Below are positions 37,342-45,188 of a stretch of 64,000 bases of DNA, in pieces. Position 1 is the stretch's first letter. Every line of letters begins with the position of its first letter. The notes below the pieces were generated by a model that was not told the origin of the DNA, did not search any database, and was given only the letters and a program-made list of their open reading frames with translations. Position numbers and translations under genes: made by a program. Source of the stretch: Nocardioides deserti (GTDB taxonomy: Bacteria; Actinomycetota; Actinomycetes; Propionibacteriales; Nocardioidaceae); contig NZ_JACMYC010000001.1 in assembly GCF_014266025.1 (NCBI RefSeq), positions 248,001-312,000 on the forward strand, written 5' to 3'.

Positions 37342-38313
37342 GTGACCCAGGAACCCCGTCTCGTGCACATCGTCGACGAGGTGCCGGAGCTCGACGACGC
37401 CACCGACCTCACGCTGGTGATCGTCCTCGACGGGTTCCTCGACGCGGGCAACGCCGCAGCGCGCGCTGCCCAGCACCTCGTCGACCTCTCCGACGCGCCC
37501 GTGCCCGGCGGCAAGGTGGTCGCGACGTTCGACGTCGACTCCTTCCACGACTACCGCGCACGGCGTCCGGCGATCTCCTTCGTCCGCGACCACTACGAGG
37601 CGTACGACGCGCCCCGGCTCGTCGTCCGGCTCCTGCGCGACACCGGCGGGACGCCGTACCTGCTCCTCCACGGCCCGGAGCCCGACAACCGGTGGGAGGC
37701 CTTCGCGCGCTCGGTGCGCGAGGTCGTCGAGCGGCTCGGCGTGAGCCGCGTGGTGGCGATGGGCTCCGTGCCGATGGCGGTGCCGCACACGCGGCCGATC
37801 GCCATCACCCACCACGCCAACGACCACGCCGAGCCGGTCGGGCAGAGCCCGTGGCGCGGCGAGCTGCGGGTGCCCAGCAGCGCCCAGGCGCTGCTCGAGG
37901 TGCGGCTGGGGGAGTGGGGCCACGCCGCGCTCGGCTTCGTCGCGCACATCCCGCACTACCTCGCGCAGCTGGACTACCCGAAGGCCTCCGCCGTGCTGCT
38001 CGAGCAGCTCGAGCGCGGCGGCCGGCTGACCATCGACCTCTCCGGGCTGCGCGCGGAGGCAGAGGACCGCGAGGTCGAGATCGCCCGCTACCTCGCGGCC
38101 AACGAGGAGGTCGCCGAGGTCGTCGCCGCGCTGGAGCGGCAGTACGACGCGTTCGAGCGCTCCGAGGAGTCCGGCAGCAACCTGCTCGCCGAGGACCAGC
38201 CGCTGCCCAGCGGCGAGGAGCTCGGCCAGCAGTTCGAGCAGTTCCTCGCCGCGCTCGACGAGGACCCCAAGACCGGCACCGACCCCGGCAACGACGAGGA
38301 CGGGGAGGGCTGA
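37342..38313 (+). CDS. PAC2 family protein
   Basis: A 323-residue protein with the PAC2 (proteasome-assembly-chaperone-like) domain over residues about 15-230: VIVLDGFLDAGNAA near the start, ARRPAISFVRDHYEAY and VVAMGSVPMAVPHTRPI. The acidic C-terminal tail (residues about 280-323) is disordered. In actinobacteria PAC2 proteins are widespread, but their role and any link to the proteasome are unproven. The stop adjoins the GTG of the thioesterase gene with no spacer, so the genes form one operon. Confidence 0.92.
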   Translation: MTQEPRLVHIVDEVPELDDATDLTLVIVLDGFLDAGNAAARAAQHLVDLSDAPVPGGKVVATFDVDSFHDYRARRPAISFVRDHYEAYDAPRLVVRLLRDTGGTPYLLLHGPEPDNRWEAFARSVREVVERLGVSRVVAMGSVPMAVPHTRPIAITHHANDHAEPVGQSPWRGELRVPSSAQALLEVRLGEWGHAALGFVAHIPHYLAQLDYPKASAVLLEQLERGGRLTIDLSGLRAEAEDREVEIARYLAANEEVAEVVAALERQYDAFERSEESGSNLLAEDQPLPSGEELGQQFEQFLAALDEDPKTGTDPGNDEDGEG

Positions 38314-39180
38314 GTGCCGCGCGACGCCGCCGACCTGGTCGAGCTGCTCGACCTGGAGACGATCGACACCAACCTGTTCCGCGGGCACCAGCAGGTCTCG
38401 TCGCTGCCGCGGGTCTTCGGCGGGCAGGCCGCCGCGCAGGCGGTGGTGGCCGCGGGCCGCACCGTCGACCCGGCGTACGTCCTGCACTCGCTGCACTCCT
38501 ACTTCCTGCAGCCCGGGGACACCTCGGCGCCGATCATCTTCGACGTCGAGACGATCCGCGAGGGCCGCTCGTTCGCGACCCGCCGGGTGCTGGCGCGCCA
38601 GCACGGCCGTCCGATCTACGCGCTGACCGCGGACTTCCAGCGGCCCGAGGAGGGCTGGGAGCACCAGCAGGTCGCGCCGGTCGTGCCGCCGCCCGAGGAG
38701 TGCCTGGACCCCAAGAAGCTGCTCGGCCAACCTGACGACGACCCCGAGTGGGGCGTGATGGAGCTGCGGTACGCCGGCAGCTCGCTCGACGGCGGGCTCG
38801 AGCCGGACGAGGCGCGGCCCGGTCGGCAGCGGGTGTGGCTGCGCGCGAAGGGGACCCTGCCCGACGACCCGTTCGTGCACGTGGCGGCGTTCGCGTTCTT
38901 CTCCGACATGACGCTCATGGGCGCCGCGCTCGCGCCGCACGGCATCCGCAGCGGCAGCCCCGAGGCGATGGTCGCGTCGCTGGACCACTCGATCTGGTTC
39001 CACCGGCCGTTCCGCGTGGACGACTGGTGGCTCTACGACCAGGACTCGCCCTTCGCCGGCGGCGGTCGCGGGCTGGTGCACTCCCGGGTGCACACCGCGG
39101 ACGGCACGCTCGTGGCGTCGGTCTCCCAGGAGGCGCTGCTGCGCAAGCCGCGCGCGCCTCGGCAGGAGGCGGGCGCGTGA
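38314..39180 (+). CDS. tesB: Acyl-CoA thioesterase II (TesB type), copy 1
   Basis: Hydrolyses acyl-CoA to free acid and CoA. The 288-residue protein is a double-hotdog TesB: an N-terminal hotdog with RVFGGQAAAQAVVAA and LHSLHSYFLQPGD, and a C-terminal hotdog with MVASLDHSIWFHRPFRVDDWWLY and the terminal GRGLVHSRVHTADGTLVASV. The active-site Asp lies in ASLDHSIW. GTG 38314 directly follows the PAC2 stop. It overlaps copy 2 by 4 bp; the two share most motifs. Confidence 0.95.
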   Translation: MPRDAADLVELLDLETIDTNLFRGHQQVSSLPRVFGGQAAAQAVVAAGRTVDPAYVLHSLHSYFLQPGDTSAPIIFDVETIREGRSFATRRVLARQHGRPIYALTADFQRPEEGWEHQQVAPVVPPPEECLDPKKLLGQPDDDPEWGVMELRYAGSSLDGGLEPDEARPGRQRVWLRAKGTLPDDPFVHVAAFAFFSDMTLMGAALAPHGIRSGSPEAMVASLDHSIWFHRPFRVDDWWLYDQDSPFAGGGRGLVHSRVHTADGTLVASVSQEALLRKPRAPRQEAGA

Positions 39181-40043
39181 GCTCGTCCGCGGACAACCCC
39201 GTCGAGGAGCTCGTCGCCCTGCTCGACCTCGAGGACATCGACGCCGACCTGTTCCGCGGCGCGCAGCCGCCGTCGGGGCGCGCGCGGGTCTACGGCGGGC
39301 AGGTCGCGGCGCAGGCGCTGATCGCGGCGATCCGCACGGCCGGCGAGGACTTCGCCGTCCACTCGCTGCACTCCTACTTCCTGCTGCCCGGCGACTACTC
39401 CGTCCCGATCGTGTACGACGTGGAGCGGATCCGGGACGGCCGGTCCTTCCTGACCCGCCGGGTCGTGGCCCGGCAGCACGGGCGCGCGATCTACTTCCAG
39501 ACCGTCAACTTCCAGCGGCCCGAGGAGGGTTGGGAGCACCAGGACGCCATGCCCGAGGTCGGCCGCCCCGAGGACGGCGCCGACATGGCCGACCTGATGC
39601 GGCGCTCCGGCACGGCCGAGGCCGACGCGCTGGCCGCGGAGTGGAGCGCGCTCGACGTGCGCCACCTCGGCACGACCCGCCGCGGCCTAGCCCCGCACCC
39701 CGAGCACCCGGCCCGCGCGCAGCTGTGGATGCGGGTGCGCGAGCGGCTCGCCACCGACGACCCGGTGACCCACCTGGGGCTGTTCACCTACGCCAGCGAC
39801 ATCAGCCTGCTCGGCTCGTGCCTGGCCGCCCACGAGACCGACCCGGCCAGCACGATGATGGCGTCGCTGGACCACACGATCTGGTTCCACCGGCCGTTCC
39901 GCGCCGACGAGTGGTGGCTCTACGACCAGTGGTCGCCCTCGGCGTCGGGCGGGCGCGGGCTGGCGCTCGGGCGGGTCTACACCGAGGACGGCACGCTGGT
40001 CGCCACGGTGGCCCAGGAGGGCCTGATCCGGCCGATGCGCTGA
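39177..40043 (+). CDS. tesB: Acyl-CoA thioesterase II (TesB type), copy 2
   Basis: Second 288-residue TesB, a tandem paralogue. Shared motifs: ARVYGGQVAAQALIAA, LHSLHSYFLLPGD, FQRPEEGWEHQ, MASLDHTIWFHRPFRADEWW, and GRGLALGRVYTEDGTLVATV. The middle of the two proteins differs (VGRPEDGADMADLMRR here against a Pro-rich stretch in copy 1), suggesting different chain-length preference. GTG start overlaps the first copy's stop, so both are made from one transcript with PAC2. Confidence 0.95.
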   Translation: MSSSADNPVEELVALLDLEDIDADLFRGAQPPSGRARVYGGQVAAQALIAAIRTAGEDFAVHSLHSYFLLPGDYSVPIVYDVERIRDGRSFLTRRVVARQHGRAIYFQTVNFQRPEEGWEHQDAMPEVGRPEDGADMADLMRRSGTAEADALAAEWSALDVRHLGTTRRGLAPHPEHPARAQLWMRVRERLATDDPVTHLGLFTYASDISLLGSCLAAHETDPASTMMASLDHTIWFHRPFRADEWWLYDQWSPSASGGRGLALGRVYTEDGTLVATVAQEGLIRPMR

Positions 40044-40066
40044 GCTACGTCGTCCGGGCCCGGAGG

Positions 40067-40969
40067 TCAGAGGTCGGTCGTCCGGCCGGCCAGGTGCGGG
40101 GCGCCGGAGCGCGGGCTGCTCAGCGAGAAGGCGTAGCCGTCGTCGAGCGGCCGCGACCCGAAGGCGACCGTGCCCGGCAGCAGCACCGGCTTCTTGAACG
40201 CCACGTCGACGCGCACGGCGTCGGCGAGCCGGTTCTCCAGGGCGGCGGTGCAGCGGGCCAGCGTCCACATGCCGTGCGCGATCTGGCGGGGGAAGCCCAG
40301 CGCCTTCGCGGTCAGCGGGTAGAGGTGGATCGGGTTGTGGTCGCCGGAGACCGCCGCGTAGGTCCGGCCCAGGTCGCCGGGCAGCGACCAGGCCGTGCCG
40401 CCCGCGGGCGCCTCGGGGAACGCCGTGCCGGCCGGGGCCGACTCGTCGCCCTTGCCGCGGCGCAGGTAGGCCGAGCTCTCCTCCCAGACCGTCTCGCCGT
40501 CGGCGGTCACGGTGGTGCGGAAGTCGAACACCCTGCCCTTGGCGTGCGGCCGGGCCGGCCCGACGGACACGCTCACCGCCAGCGACTCGCCGATCCGCAC
40601 CGGGCGGTGCTGGGTGATGGAGTTCTCCAGGTGCACGGTGCCGATGGCCGGAGCCGGGAACGCCGGGTCGCTCATCAGCGCCATGTGCAGCGGGAACGCG
40701 AGCAGGTGCGGATACGGCAGCGGGACGGTGTCCTTGACCGGGAACCCGCACACCGCGGCGTACCGCTCGACGTGCGCGCGCTCGACCGTGACCGGCGGCC
40801 GGCTGAACGACAGCCCGCTGAACCCGTCGGCCGACGCCTTGCGGATGCCCGGCAGCTGGCCGACGACCGGCAGCGACGGCAGGGCCGCCTTGAGGAGGGT
40901 GGTCAGGCCGCCGGCGTCGCCGGAGACCTCGCGGGTGGGGATGTCCTGCTGCTTCGACGAGCCGGCCAT
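40067..40969 (-). CDS. htdX: MaoC-type (R)-specific enoyl-CoA dehydratase, HtdX-like
   Basis: A 300-residue double-hotdog dehydratase. The C-terminal half carries the hydratase-2 motif YAAVSGDHNPIHLYPLTAK with catalytic Asp and His, followed by FPRQIAHGMWTLAR; the N-terminal half is the non-catalytic hotdog. It hydrates (R)-3-hydroxyacyl thioesters as part of fatty-acid elongation or breakdown. The ATG overlaps the stop of the reductase gene (ATGA), reproducing the mycobacterial htdX-fabG4 pair (Rv0241c-Rv0242c). Confidence 0.93.
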   Translation of the reverse strand: MAGSSKQQDIPTREVSGDAGGLTTLLKAALPSLPVVGQLPGIRKASADGFSGLSFSRPPVTVERAHVERYAAVCGFPVKDTVPLPYPHLLAFPLHMALMSDPAFPAPAIGTVHLENSITQHRPVRIGESLAVSVSVGPARPHAKGRVFDFRTTVTADGETVWEESSAYLRRGKGDESAPAGTAFPEAPAGGTAWSLPGDLGRTYAAVSGDHNPIHLYPLTAKALGFPRQIAHGMWTLARCTAALENRLADAVRVDVAFKKPVLLPGTVAFGSRPLDDGYAFSLSSPRSGAPHLAGRTTDL

Positions 40970-42312
40970 CAGGCGCCCAGCATCATCTGGCCGCAGACGC
41001 GGACGACGTTGCCGTTGACCGCGCTGGAGGCGGGGTTGGCGTACCAGGCGATCGTCTCGGCGACGTCGACCGGCAGGCCGCCCTGGGACATCGCGTTGAG
41101 CCGCTGGCCGACCTCGCGGGTCGCGAACGGCACGGCCGCGGTCATCTGCGTGATGATGAAGCCGGGCGCGACGGCGTTGATCGTGATGCCGTTGTCGAGC
41201 TCGTCGGCCAGCGAGTCCACCAGGCCGATGACGCCGGCCTTGGAGGCGGCGTAGTTCGTCTGGCCGACGTTGCCCGCGATGCCGGCGATCGAGGCGACGC
41301 CGATGATCGAGCCGTTGGCGTTGACGACGCCCTGGTCGAGCAGCTCGCGGGTGATCCGCTCCGGGGCGGTGAGGTTGACGCCGATCACCGACTCCCAGCG
41401 GTCCTCGGCCATGTTGGCGAGCTTCTTGTCGCGGGTGATGCCGGCGTTGTGCACGACGACGTCCACGCCGCCGTGCTTCTCCTTCAGGTGGTGCGCGATC
41501 CGCTGCGGCGCGTCCTTGCCGGTGATGTCGAGGGTCAGCCAGTCGCCGTCGAGCTCCTTCATCAGCTTCTGGAGCGGGTCGGCGGCCTGGGGCACGTCGA
41601 CGCCGACGACGGTCGCCCCGTCGCGGTGGAGCACGCGGGCGATCGACTCGCCGATGCCGCGGCTGGCGCCGGTCACGAGCGCGACCTTGCCGGCGAGCGG
41701 CTGCTGCCAGTCGGCGACCTCGCCGGCGACCGTCGCGCCCCGGGCGCCGATGCGGACGACCTGGCCGGAGACGTAGGCGGACTTGGGGGAGAGGAGGAAG
41801 GCGAGCGTGCTGGTGACCGCGGCCTCGGAGCCCTCGGCGACGTAGACGAGCTGCACGGTGCCGCCGCGGCCGATCTCCTTGCCGAGGCTGCGGGTGAAGC
41901 CCTCGAGCGCGCGCTGGGCGACCCGCTCCGCGCCGCTGACCTGCTCCGGCGGCGTACCGAGGACGACGACCCGCGGGTTGGTCTCCAGGCTGCGCAGCAG
42001 CGGGGTGAAGAAGTCACGCAGGGCGACGAGGTCCGCGGAGGTCGTCAGGCCGGTGGCGTCGAAGACCAGGCCCTTGAACCGCTGGCCCTCCTCGGGCGCG
42101 CCGGTGACCTCGGTGGAGGCGATGCCGACCGTCTCGAGGATGCCGCCGAGGGACTCCGCCAGCCGGCCGCGACCGCCGAGGCCGACGGTGCCGGTGACGA
42201 GCGGCGCCCCCGCCTCGTACCGCTCGAGCTTGGTGGGGTTCGGCAGGCCGAGGTTCTTGACCAGGAGCTTGCCGATCGGGGAGGACGTGAAGTCGCGGTA
42301 ACGGTCGCTCAT
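40969..42312 (-). CDS. fabG4: High-molecular-weight 3-oxoacyl reductase (FabG4 type)
   Basis: NAD(P)H-dependent 3-oxoacyl-ACP/CoA reductase of 447 residues. The N-terminal ~200 residues form the flavodoxin-like extension found in FabG4 proteins; the C-terminal SDR domain has the cofactor motif VTGASRGIGESIA, the NAG motif HNAGITRDK, catalytic Ser in GVASIAGIAG, and the YAASKAG Tyr-Lys pair. ATG 42312 has GGAG at close spacing. Divergent from fadA2 over a 98-bp spacer holding a sequence matching the TetR operator. Confidence 0.95.
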   Translation of the reverse strand: MSDRYRDFTSSPIGKLLVKNLGLPNPTKLERYEAGAPLVTGTVGLGGRGRLAESLGGILETVGIASTEVTGAPEEGQRFKGLVFDATGLTTSADLVALRDFFTPLLRSLETNPRVVVLGTPPEQVSGAERVAQRALEGFTRSLGKEIGRGGTVQLVYVAEGSEAAVTSTLAFLLSPKSAYVSGQVVRIGARGATVAGEVADWQQPLAGKVALVTGASRGIGESIARVLHRDGATVVGVDVPQAADPLQKLMKELDGDWLTLDITGKDAPQRIAHHLKEKHGGVDVVVHNAGITRDKKLANMAEDRWESVIGVNLTAPERITRELLDQGVVNANGSIIGVASIAGIAGNVGQTNYAASKAGVIGLVDSLADELDNGITINAVAPGFIITQMTAAVPFATREVGQRLNAMSQGGLPVDVAETIAWYANPASSAVNGNVVRVCGQMMLGA

Positions 42313-42332
42313 GCTGCTCCATGTAACTAGAG

Positions 42333-42350
42333 GTGTAACTCGGAGTCCAC
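42333..42350. promoter_or_regulatory. TetR operator-like site between fabG4 and fadA2
   Basis: GTGTAACTCGGAGTCCAC contains the 10-bp core AACTCGGAGT (42337-42346) that is also the centre of the TetR gene's own 21-bp palindrome at 44425. A GTAACT half-site occurs just to the left. It lies upstream of both divergent genes. Confidence 0.55.
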
Positions 42351-42410
42351 AATTCGTGACGTGGCCCTCATGTCCTTCTGAACTCCGGGCATCGGGGCAA
42401 GGATAGGAAC

Positions 42411-43691
42411 ATGGAGACCACCACTCGCCGCGTCGCCGTCCTCGGCGGCAACCGCATCCCCTTCGCCCGGTCGAACGGTGCCTACTCGACCGCCTCGAAC
42501 CAGGACATGCTCACCGCAGCGATCGACGGGCTCGTGGCCCGCTACGGCCTCGAGGGCGAGCGCGTCGGCGAGGTCGTCGCCGGTGCCGTCCTCAAGCACG
42601 CCCGCGACTTCAACCTCGCCCGGGAGTCAGTGCTCGGCTCCAAGCTTGCGCCGACGACGCCGGCCACCGACATCCAGGAGGCCTGCGGCACCGGCCTCCA
42701 GGCCGCGATCCAGGTCGCGAACAAGATCGCGCTCGGCCAGATCGACTCCGGCATCGCAGGCGGCACCGACACCACCTCCGACGCACCGGTCGCGATCAGC
42801 GACAAGCTGCGCAAGAAGCTGATGAAGGTCAACGCCGCCAAGGACACCAAGGGTCGGCTGACCGCCCTCGGCCAGATCCGCCCCGGTGACATCGGCCTGG
42901 AGATCCCGAAGAACGGCGAGCCGCGCACCGGCCTGTCGATGGGCGACCACGCCGCGCTCACCGCGCTGGAGTGGCAGATCACCCGCGAGGACCAGGACGA
43001 GCTCGCCGCCACCTCGCACCAGAACCTCGCCGCGGCGTACGACAAGGGCTGGAACGACGACCTCGTGACGCCGTTCCGCGGCCTCGAGCGCGACAACAAC
43101 CTGCGCCCCGACTCCACCGTCGAGAAGCTCGCCAAGCTCAAGCCGGTCTTCGGCAAGGGCGAGTCCGCCACGATGACCGCCGCCAACTCCACCCCGCTGA
43201 CCGACGGCGCCTCCGCGGTGCTGCTCGGCTCCGAGGAGTTCGCGAGCGAGCACGGCCTCGAGCCGCTCGCGTGGTTCGTCGACTCCGAGACCGCGGCCGT
43301 CGACTACGTCCACGGCGGCGAGGGCCTGCTGATGGCGCCGGCGTACGCCGTGCCGCGGATGCTCGCGCGCAACGGCCTGACGCTGCAGGACTTCGACTAC
43401 TACGAGATCCACGAGGCGTTCGCCTCGCAAGTGCTCTCGACGCTCAAGGCGTGGGAGGACCCGGTGTTCTGCAAGGAGCGCCTCGGCCTCGACGCCCCGC
43501 TCGGCTCGATCGACCGCGCGAAGCTGAACGTCAACGGCTCCTCGCTGGCCGCCGGCCACCCGTTCGCCGCGACCGGCGGCCGAATCATCGCCAACCTGGC
43601 CAAGCTGCTCGCGGAGAAGGGCTCGGGCCGCGGCCTGATCTCGATCTGCGCCGCCGGCGGCCAGGGCGTCGTCGCGATCCTGGAGCGCTGA
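42411..43691 (+). CDS. fadA2: Acetyl-CoA C-acyltransferase (FadA2-type thiolase)
   Basis: Thiolase of 426 residues that cleaves or forms 3-ketoacyl-CoA. Motifs: the nucleophilic Cys in IQEACGTGLQAA, NVNGSSLAAGHPFAATGGR with the catalytic His, and the second active Cys in LISICAAGGQG. ATG 42411 has an AAGGA ribosome site 7 nt away. Arranged divergently from fabG4-htdX as in mycobacteria (Rv0243), so the three probably work on the same acyl-CoA substrates. A hairpin follows the stop. Confidence 0.96.
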   Translation: METTTRRVAVLGGNRIPFARSNGAYSTASNQDMLTAAIDGLVARYGLEGERVGEVVAGAVLKHARDFNLARESVLGSKLAPTTPATDIQEACGTGLQAAIQVANKIALGQIDSGIAGGTDTTSDAPVAISDKLRKKLMKVNAAKDTKGRLTALGQIRPGDIGLEIPKNGEPRTGLSMGDHAALTALEWQITREDQDELAATSHQNLAAAYDKGWNDDLVTPFRGLERDNNLRPDSTVEKLAKLKPVFGKGESATMTAANSTPLTDGASAVLLGSEEFASEHGLEPLAWFVDSETAAVDYVHGGEGLLMAPAYAVPRMLARNGLTLQDFDYYEIHEAFASQVLSTLKAWEDPVFCKERLGLDAPLGSIDRAKLNVNGSSLAAGHPFAATGGRIIANLAKLLAEKGSGRGLISICAAGGQGVVAILER

Positions 43692-43696
43692 CCCGT

Positions 43697-43737
43697 ACCC
43701 ACCCCCGGCGGGCTTCGGCTCAGGCCGGGGGGTGGGT
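43697..43737. terminator. Bidirectional terminator between fadA2 and tetR
   Basis: ACCCACCCCCGGC (43697-43709) pairs with GCCGGGGGGTGGGT (43724-43737) apart from one bulged G. It lies between convergent genes and covers the TetR stop codon; no T-tract, so efficiency is uncertain. Confidence 0.6.
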
Positions 43738-44406
43738 GGCCAGCGCCAGCGCGGAGGTCACCAGGTAGTGCCGCACCTGGTCGGGGCTGATCTGCCCGAC
43801 CGTCGGCACGCCGGGGGCGGCCTCCTCGACGAGGATGCCGAGGCGGGCCAGCTGGAGCGCGCCGAGCCCGCTGGCGTACAGCGTGTTGGCCAGCAGCGCC
43901 GGCTCGGCGACGTGGAAGTCGCCGGTCTCGACGCCGTGCTCCAGCGCCGTGCTGAGCTGGCGCAGGCATGAGGAGATGCCGCGCCCCAGCCGGAAGAGCG
44001 CGCTCTCGCTGATCTCGTCGAGCAGCTCGGTGCCGGTGCGACGCATCAACGCCTGCGCGCAGTCGACGAAGGCCGGGTGGGCCAGGCCGTAGTCCACGAA
44101 CGCCGTCACGATCGCCGCCAGCCGGTCGGGTGCGGCGTCGACGCCGTCGGCCGCCTGTTCGAGCGCGCCGCGCAGCTCGTCGAGGTAGGAGACCAGCGTC
44201 AGCGCGAAGATCTCCTCCTTGCCGGAGAAGTGCCGGTAGACGATCGCCCGGTTGATCCCGACCGCCGTCGCGATGTCGTCGATCTGTGCGTCCCGCACAC
44301 CGCGCTCGTCGAAGAGCCGCCGCGTCGCCGCGATGATCTCCTGCTCCCGGGCCCGCCGCCGGGCGGCCGCTGCGGAGCGCCGCCCGTCGGTGCGCTCGGT
44401 CGTCAT
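43720..44406 (-). CDS. TetR-family repressor of the fabG4/fadA2 region (inferred)
   Basis: A 228-residue TetR regulator. The DNA-binding domain spans residues about 20-65 with the helix-turn-helix DDIATAVGINRAIVYRHFSG; the ligand-binding C-terminal domain is all-helical. ATG 44406 is preceded 7 bp upstream by TACGAT, and a 21-bp palindrome sits directly behind that -10 box, indicating autoregulation. The same core motif stands in the fabG4-fadA2 spacer, so I infer it controls that divergon, probably with an acyl-CoA ligand. Confidence 0.92.
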   Translation of the reverse strand: MTTERTDGRRSAAAARRRAREQEIIAATRRLFDERGVRDAQIDDIATAVGINRAIVYRHFSGKEEIFALTLVSYLDELRGALEQAADGVDAAPDRLAAIVTAFVDYGLAHPAFVDCAQALMRRTGTELLDEISESALFRLGRGISSCLRQLSTALEHGVETGDFHVAEPALLANTLYASGLGALQLARLGILVEEAAPGVPTVGQISPDQVRHYLVTSALALATHPPA

Positions 44407-44413
44407 GAGGCCG

Positions 44414-44419
44414 ATCGTA
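44414..44419 (-). promoter_or_regulatory. Leaderless-type -10 box of tetR
   Basis: TACGAT on the minus strand, 7 bp before the ATG at 44406. Confidence 0.6.
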
Positions 44420-44424
44420 GCGAT

Positions 44425-44445
44425 CGTGCAACTCGGAGTTGCACG
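44425..44445. promoter_or_regulatory. TetR autoregulatory operator (21-bp palindrome)
   Basis: Perfect arms of 10 bp (CGTGCAACTC and GAGTTGCACG) around a central G. It lies 5 bp upstream of the tetR -10 box, within the -10/-35 spacer, where bound repressor would block polymerase. Confidence 0.75.
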
Positions 44446-44477
44446 GCTGTGACGCATTCGGCGTGAGGGCTCGTGAT

Positions 44478-44561
44478 CCGAACTACTGGTGGAAGTCGGC
44501 CCGGCGCGGCGCCGCCCCGCGGAGAGCCCGGTCCGCCGACCGACTTCGACCAGTACTTCGG
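44478..44561. repeat. 22-bp inverted repeat with 40-nt loop
   Basis: The left arm (44478-44499, starting CCGAACTACTGG) and right arm (44540-44561, starting CCGACTTCGACC) are reverse complements with only two mismatches. The 40-nt loop is nearly all G+C and can form its own small hairpin. The element sits in the 189-bp gap between tetR and a small membrane-protein gene, where I see no coding sequence. Confidence 0.7.
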
Positions 44562-44595
44562 CAGATCCGGCCGGCGCCGGAGCCCGTCCGCGCGG

Positions 44596-44913
44596 TCAGC
44601 CGAGGGTCAGCGCGCCGAGGAGCACCGCGACCGCCGCGGAGCCGGCGGAGTTCGCGGCCAGGTGGATGCCGTGGCCGGAGGCGTAGGCGACGCTGCCGGC
44701 GGCGAACGACGTCCACACCCGCCTGCTCGCCTCCGCGGCGGCCAGGGTGGCGGCGGCCGGCGTCAGCACCAGCCACGGCACGACGAGGTCGAGCCAGTCG
44801 GCCCAGCGGGTGCCCTGGGGAGCGCGGCCGAGCCCGTCGGGCAGCAGGCCGAGGTGGTGGAGCACGGCGTAGGACAGCGCCGTCGTCGCGAGCCACCGGG
44901 AGTGCACGGCCAC
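44596..44913 (-). CDS. Small hydrophobic membrane protein
   Basis: A 105-residue unrecognised protein with three to four hydrophobic helices and short polar turns (LGRAPQGTRWADWLD; ASRRVWTS). Its first helix follows VHSRWLATTALSYAVLHHLGL. GTG 44913 is used; an in-frame GTG at 44907 is also possible. It lies 29 bp downstream of the 61-residue gene on the same strand and could be co-transcribed with it. The helix content and codon use look like real coding sequence, but no function can be assigned. Confidence 0.6.
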   Translation of the reverse strand: MAVHSRWLATTALSYAVLHHLGLLPDGLGRAPQGTRWADWLDLVVPWLVLTPAAATLAAAEASRRVWTSFAAGSVAYASGHGIHLAANSAGSAAVAVLLGALTLG

Positions 44914-44942
44914 AGCATGCCGCCCTCGGGGGCTGGACCGGC

Positions 44943-45128
44943 TCAGCGGTCGACGAGCGAGGGGTCGACCTCCTGCCAGCGCCCCATCGACTCGTCCCAG
45001 AAGACGAGCACGGCCGCGCCGTCCTCGGTGTTGGTGCCGCGGAAGAGGTGGCCCGGCGGGAGCGGGGTGTCCTCGATGTCGGCGTTGGCCTCGTAGCCCG
45101 AGACCTGCCAGAACTGCACGTTCCTCAC
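44943..45128 (-). CDS. Small hypothetical protein (61 residues)
   Basis: Begins MRNVQFWQVSGYEANADIED and ends FWDESMGRWQEVDPSLVDR; the middle holds PGHLFRGTNTEDGAAVLV. No family recognised. The GTG at 45128 is preceded by a very strong AGGAGGAGG ribosome site, stronger than at most genes in this window, which argues that it is translated. Soluble, slightly acidic, Trp-containing. It lies after the ligase gene and its hairpin. Confidence 0.7.
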   Translation of the reverse strand: MRNVQFWQVSGYEANADIEDTPLPPGHLFRGTNTEDGAAVLVFWDESMGRWQEVDPSLVDR

Positions 45129-45153
45129 GCGTCCTCCTCCTGTCGGGCGACGA

Positions 45154-45184
45154 CAGACCCGTACCCACCCAGGGGTCGGGTCTG
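45154..45184 (-). terminator. Hairpin after the DNA ligase gene
   Basis: CAGACCCG (45154-45161) pairs with CGGGTCTG (45177-45184), with an inner ACCC/GGGT pairing. It lies 5 bp beyond the ligase stop; no T-tract. Confidence 0.5.
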
Positions 45185-45188
45185 CGGG

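Noticed and set aside
39177..40043. Frameshifted duplicate of the first thioesterase
   Set aside because: The reading frame is intact over 288 residues with all motifs; it is a genuine paralogue.
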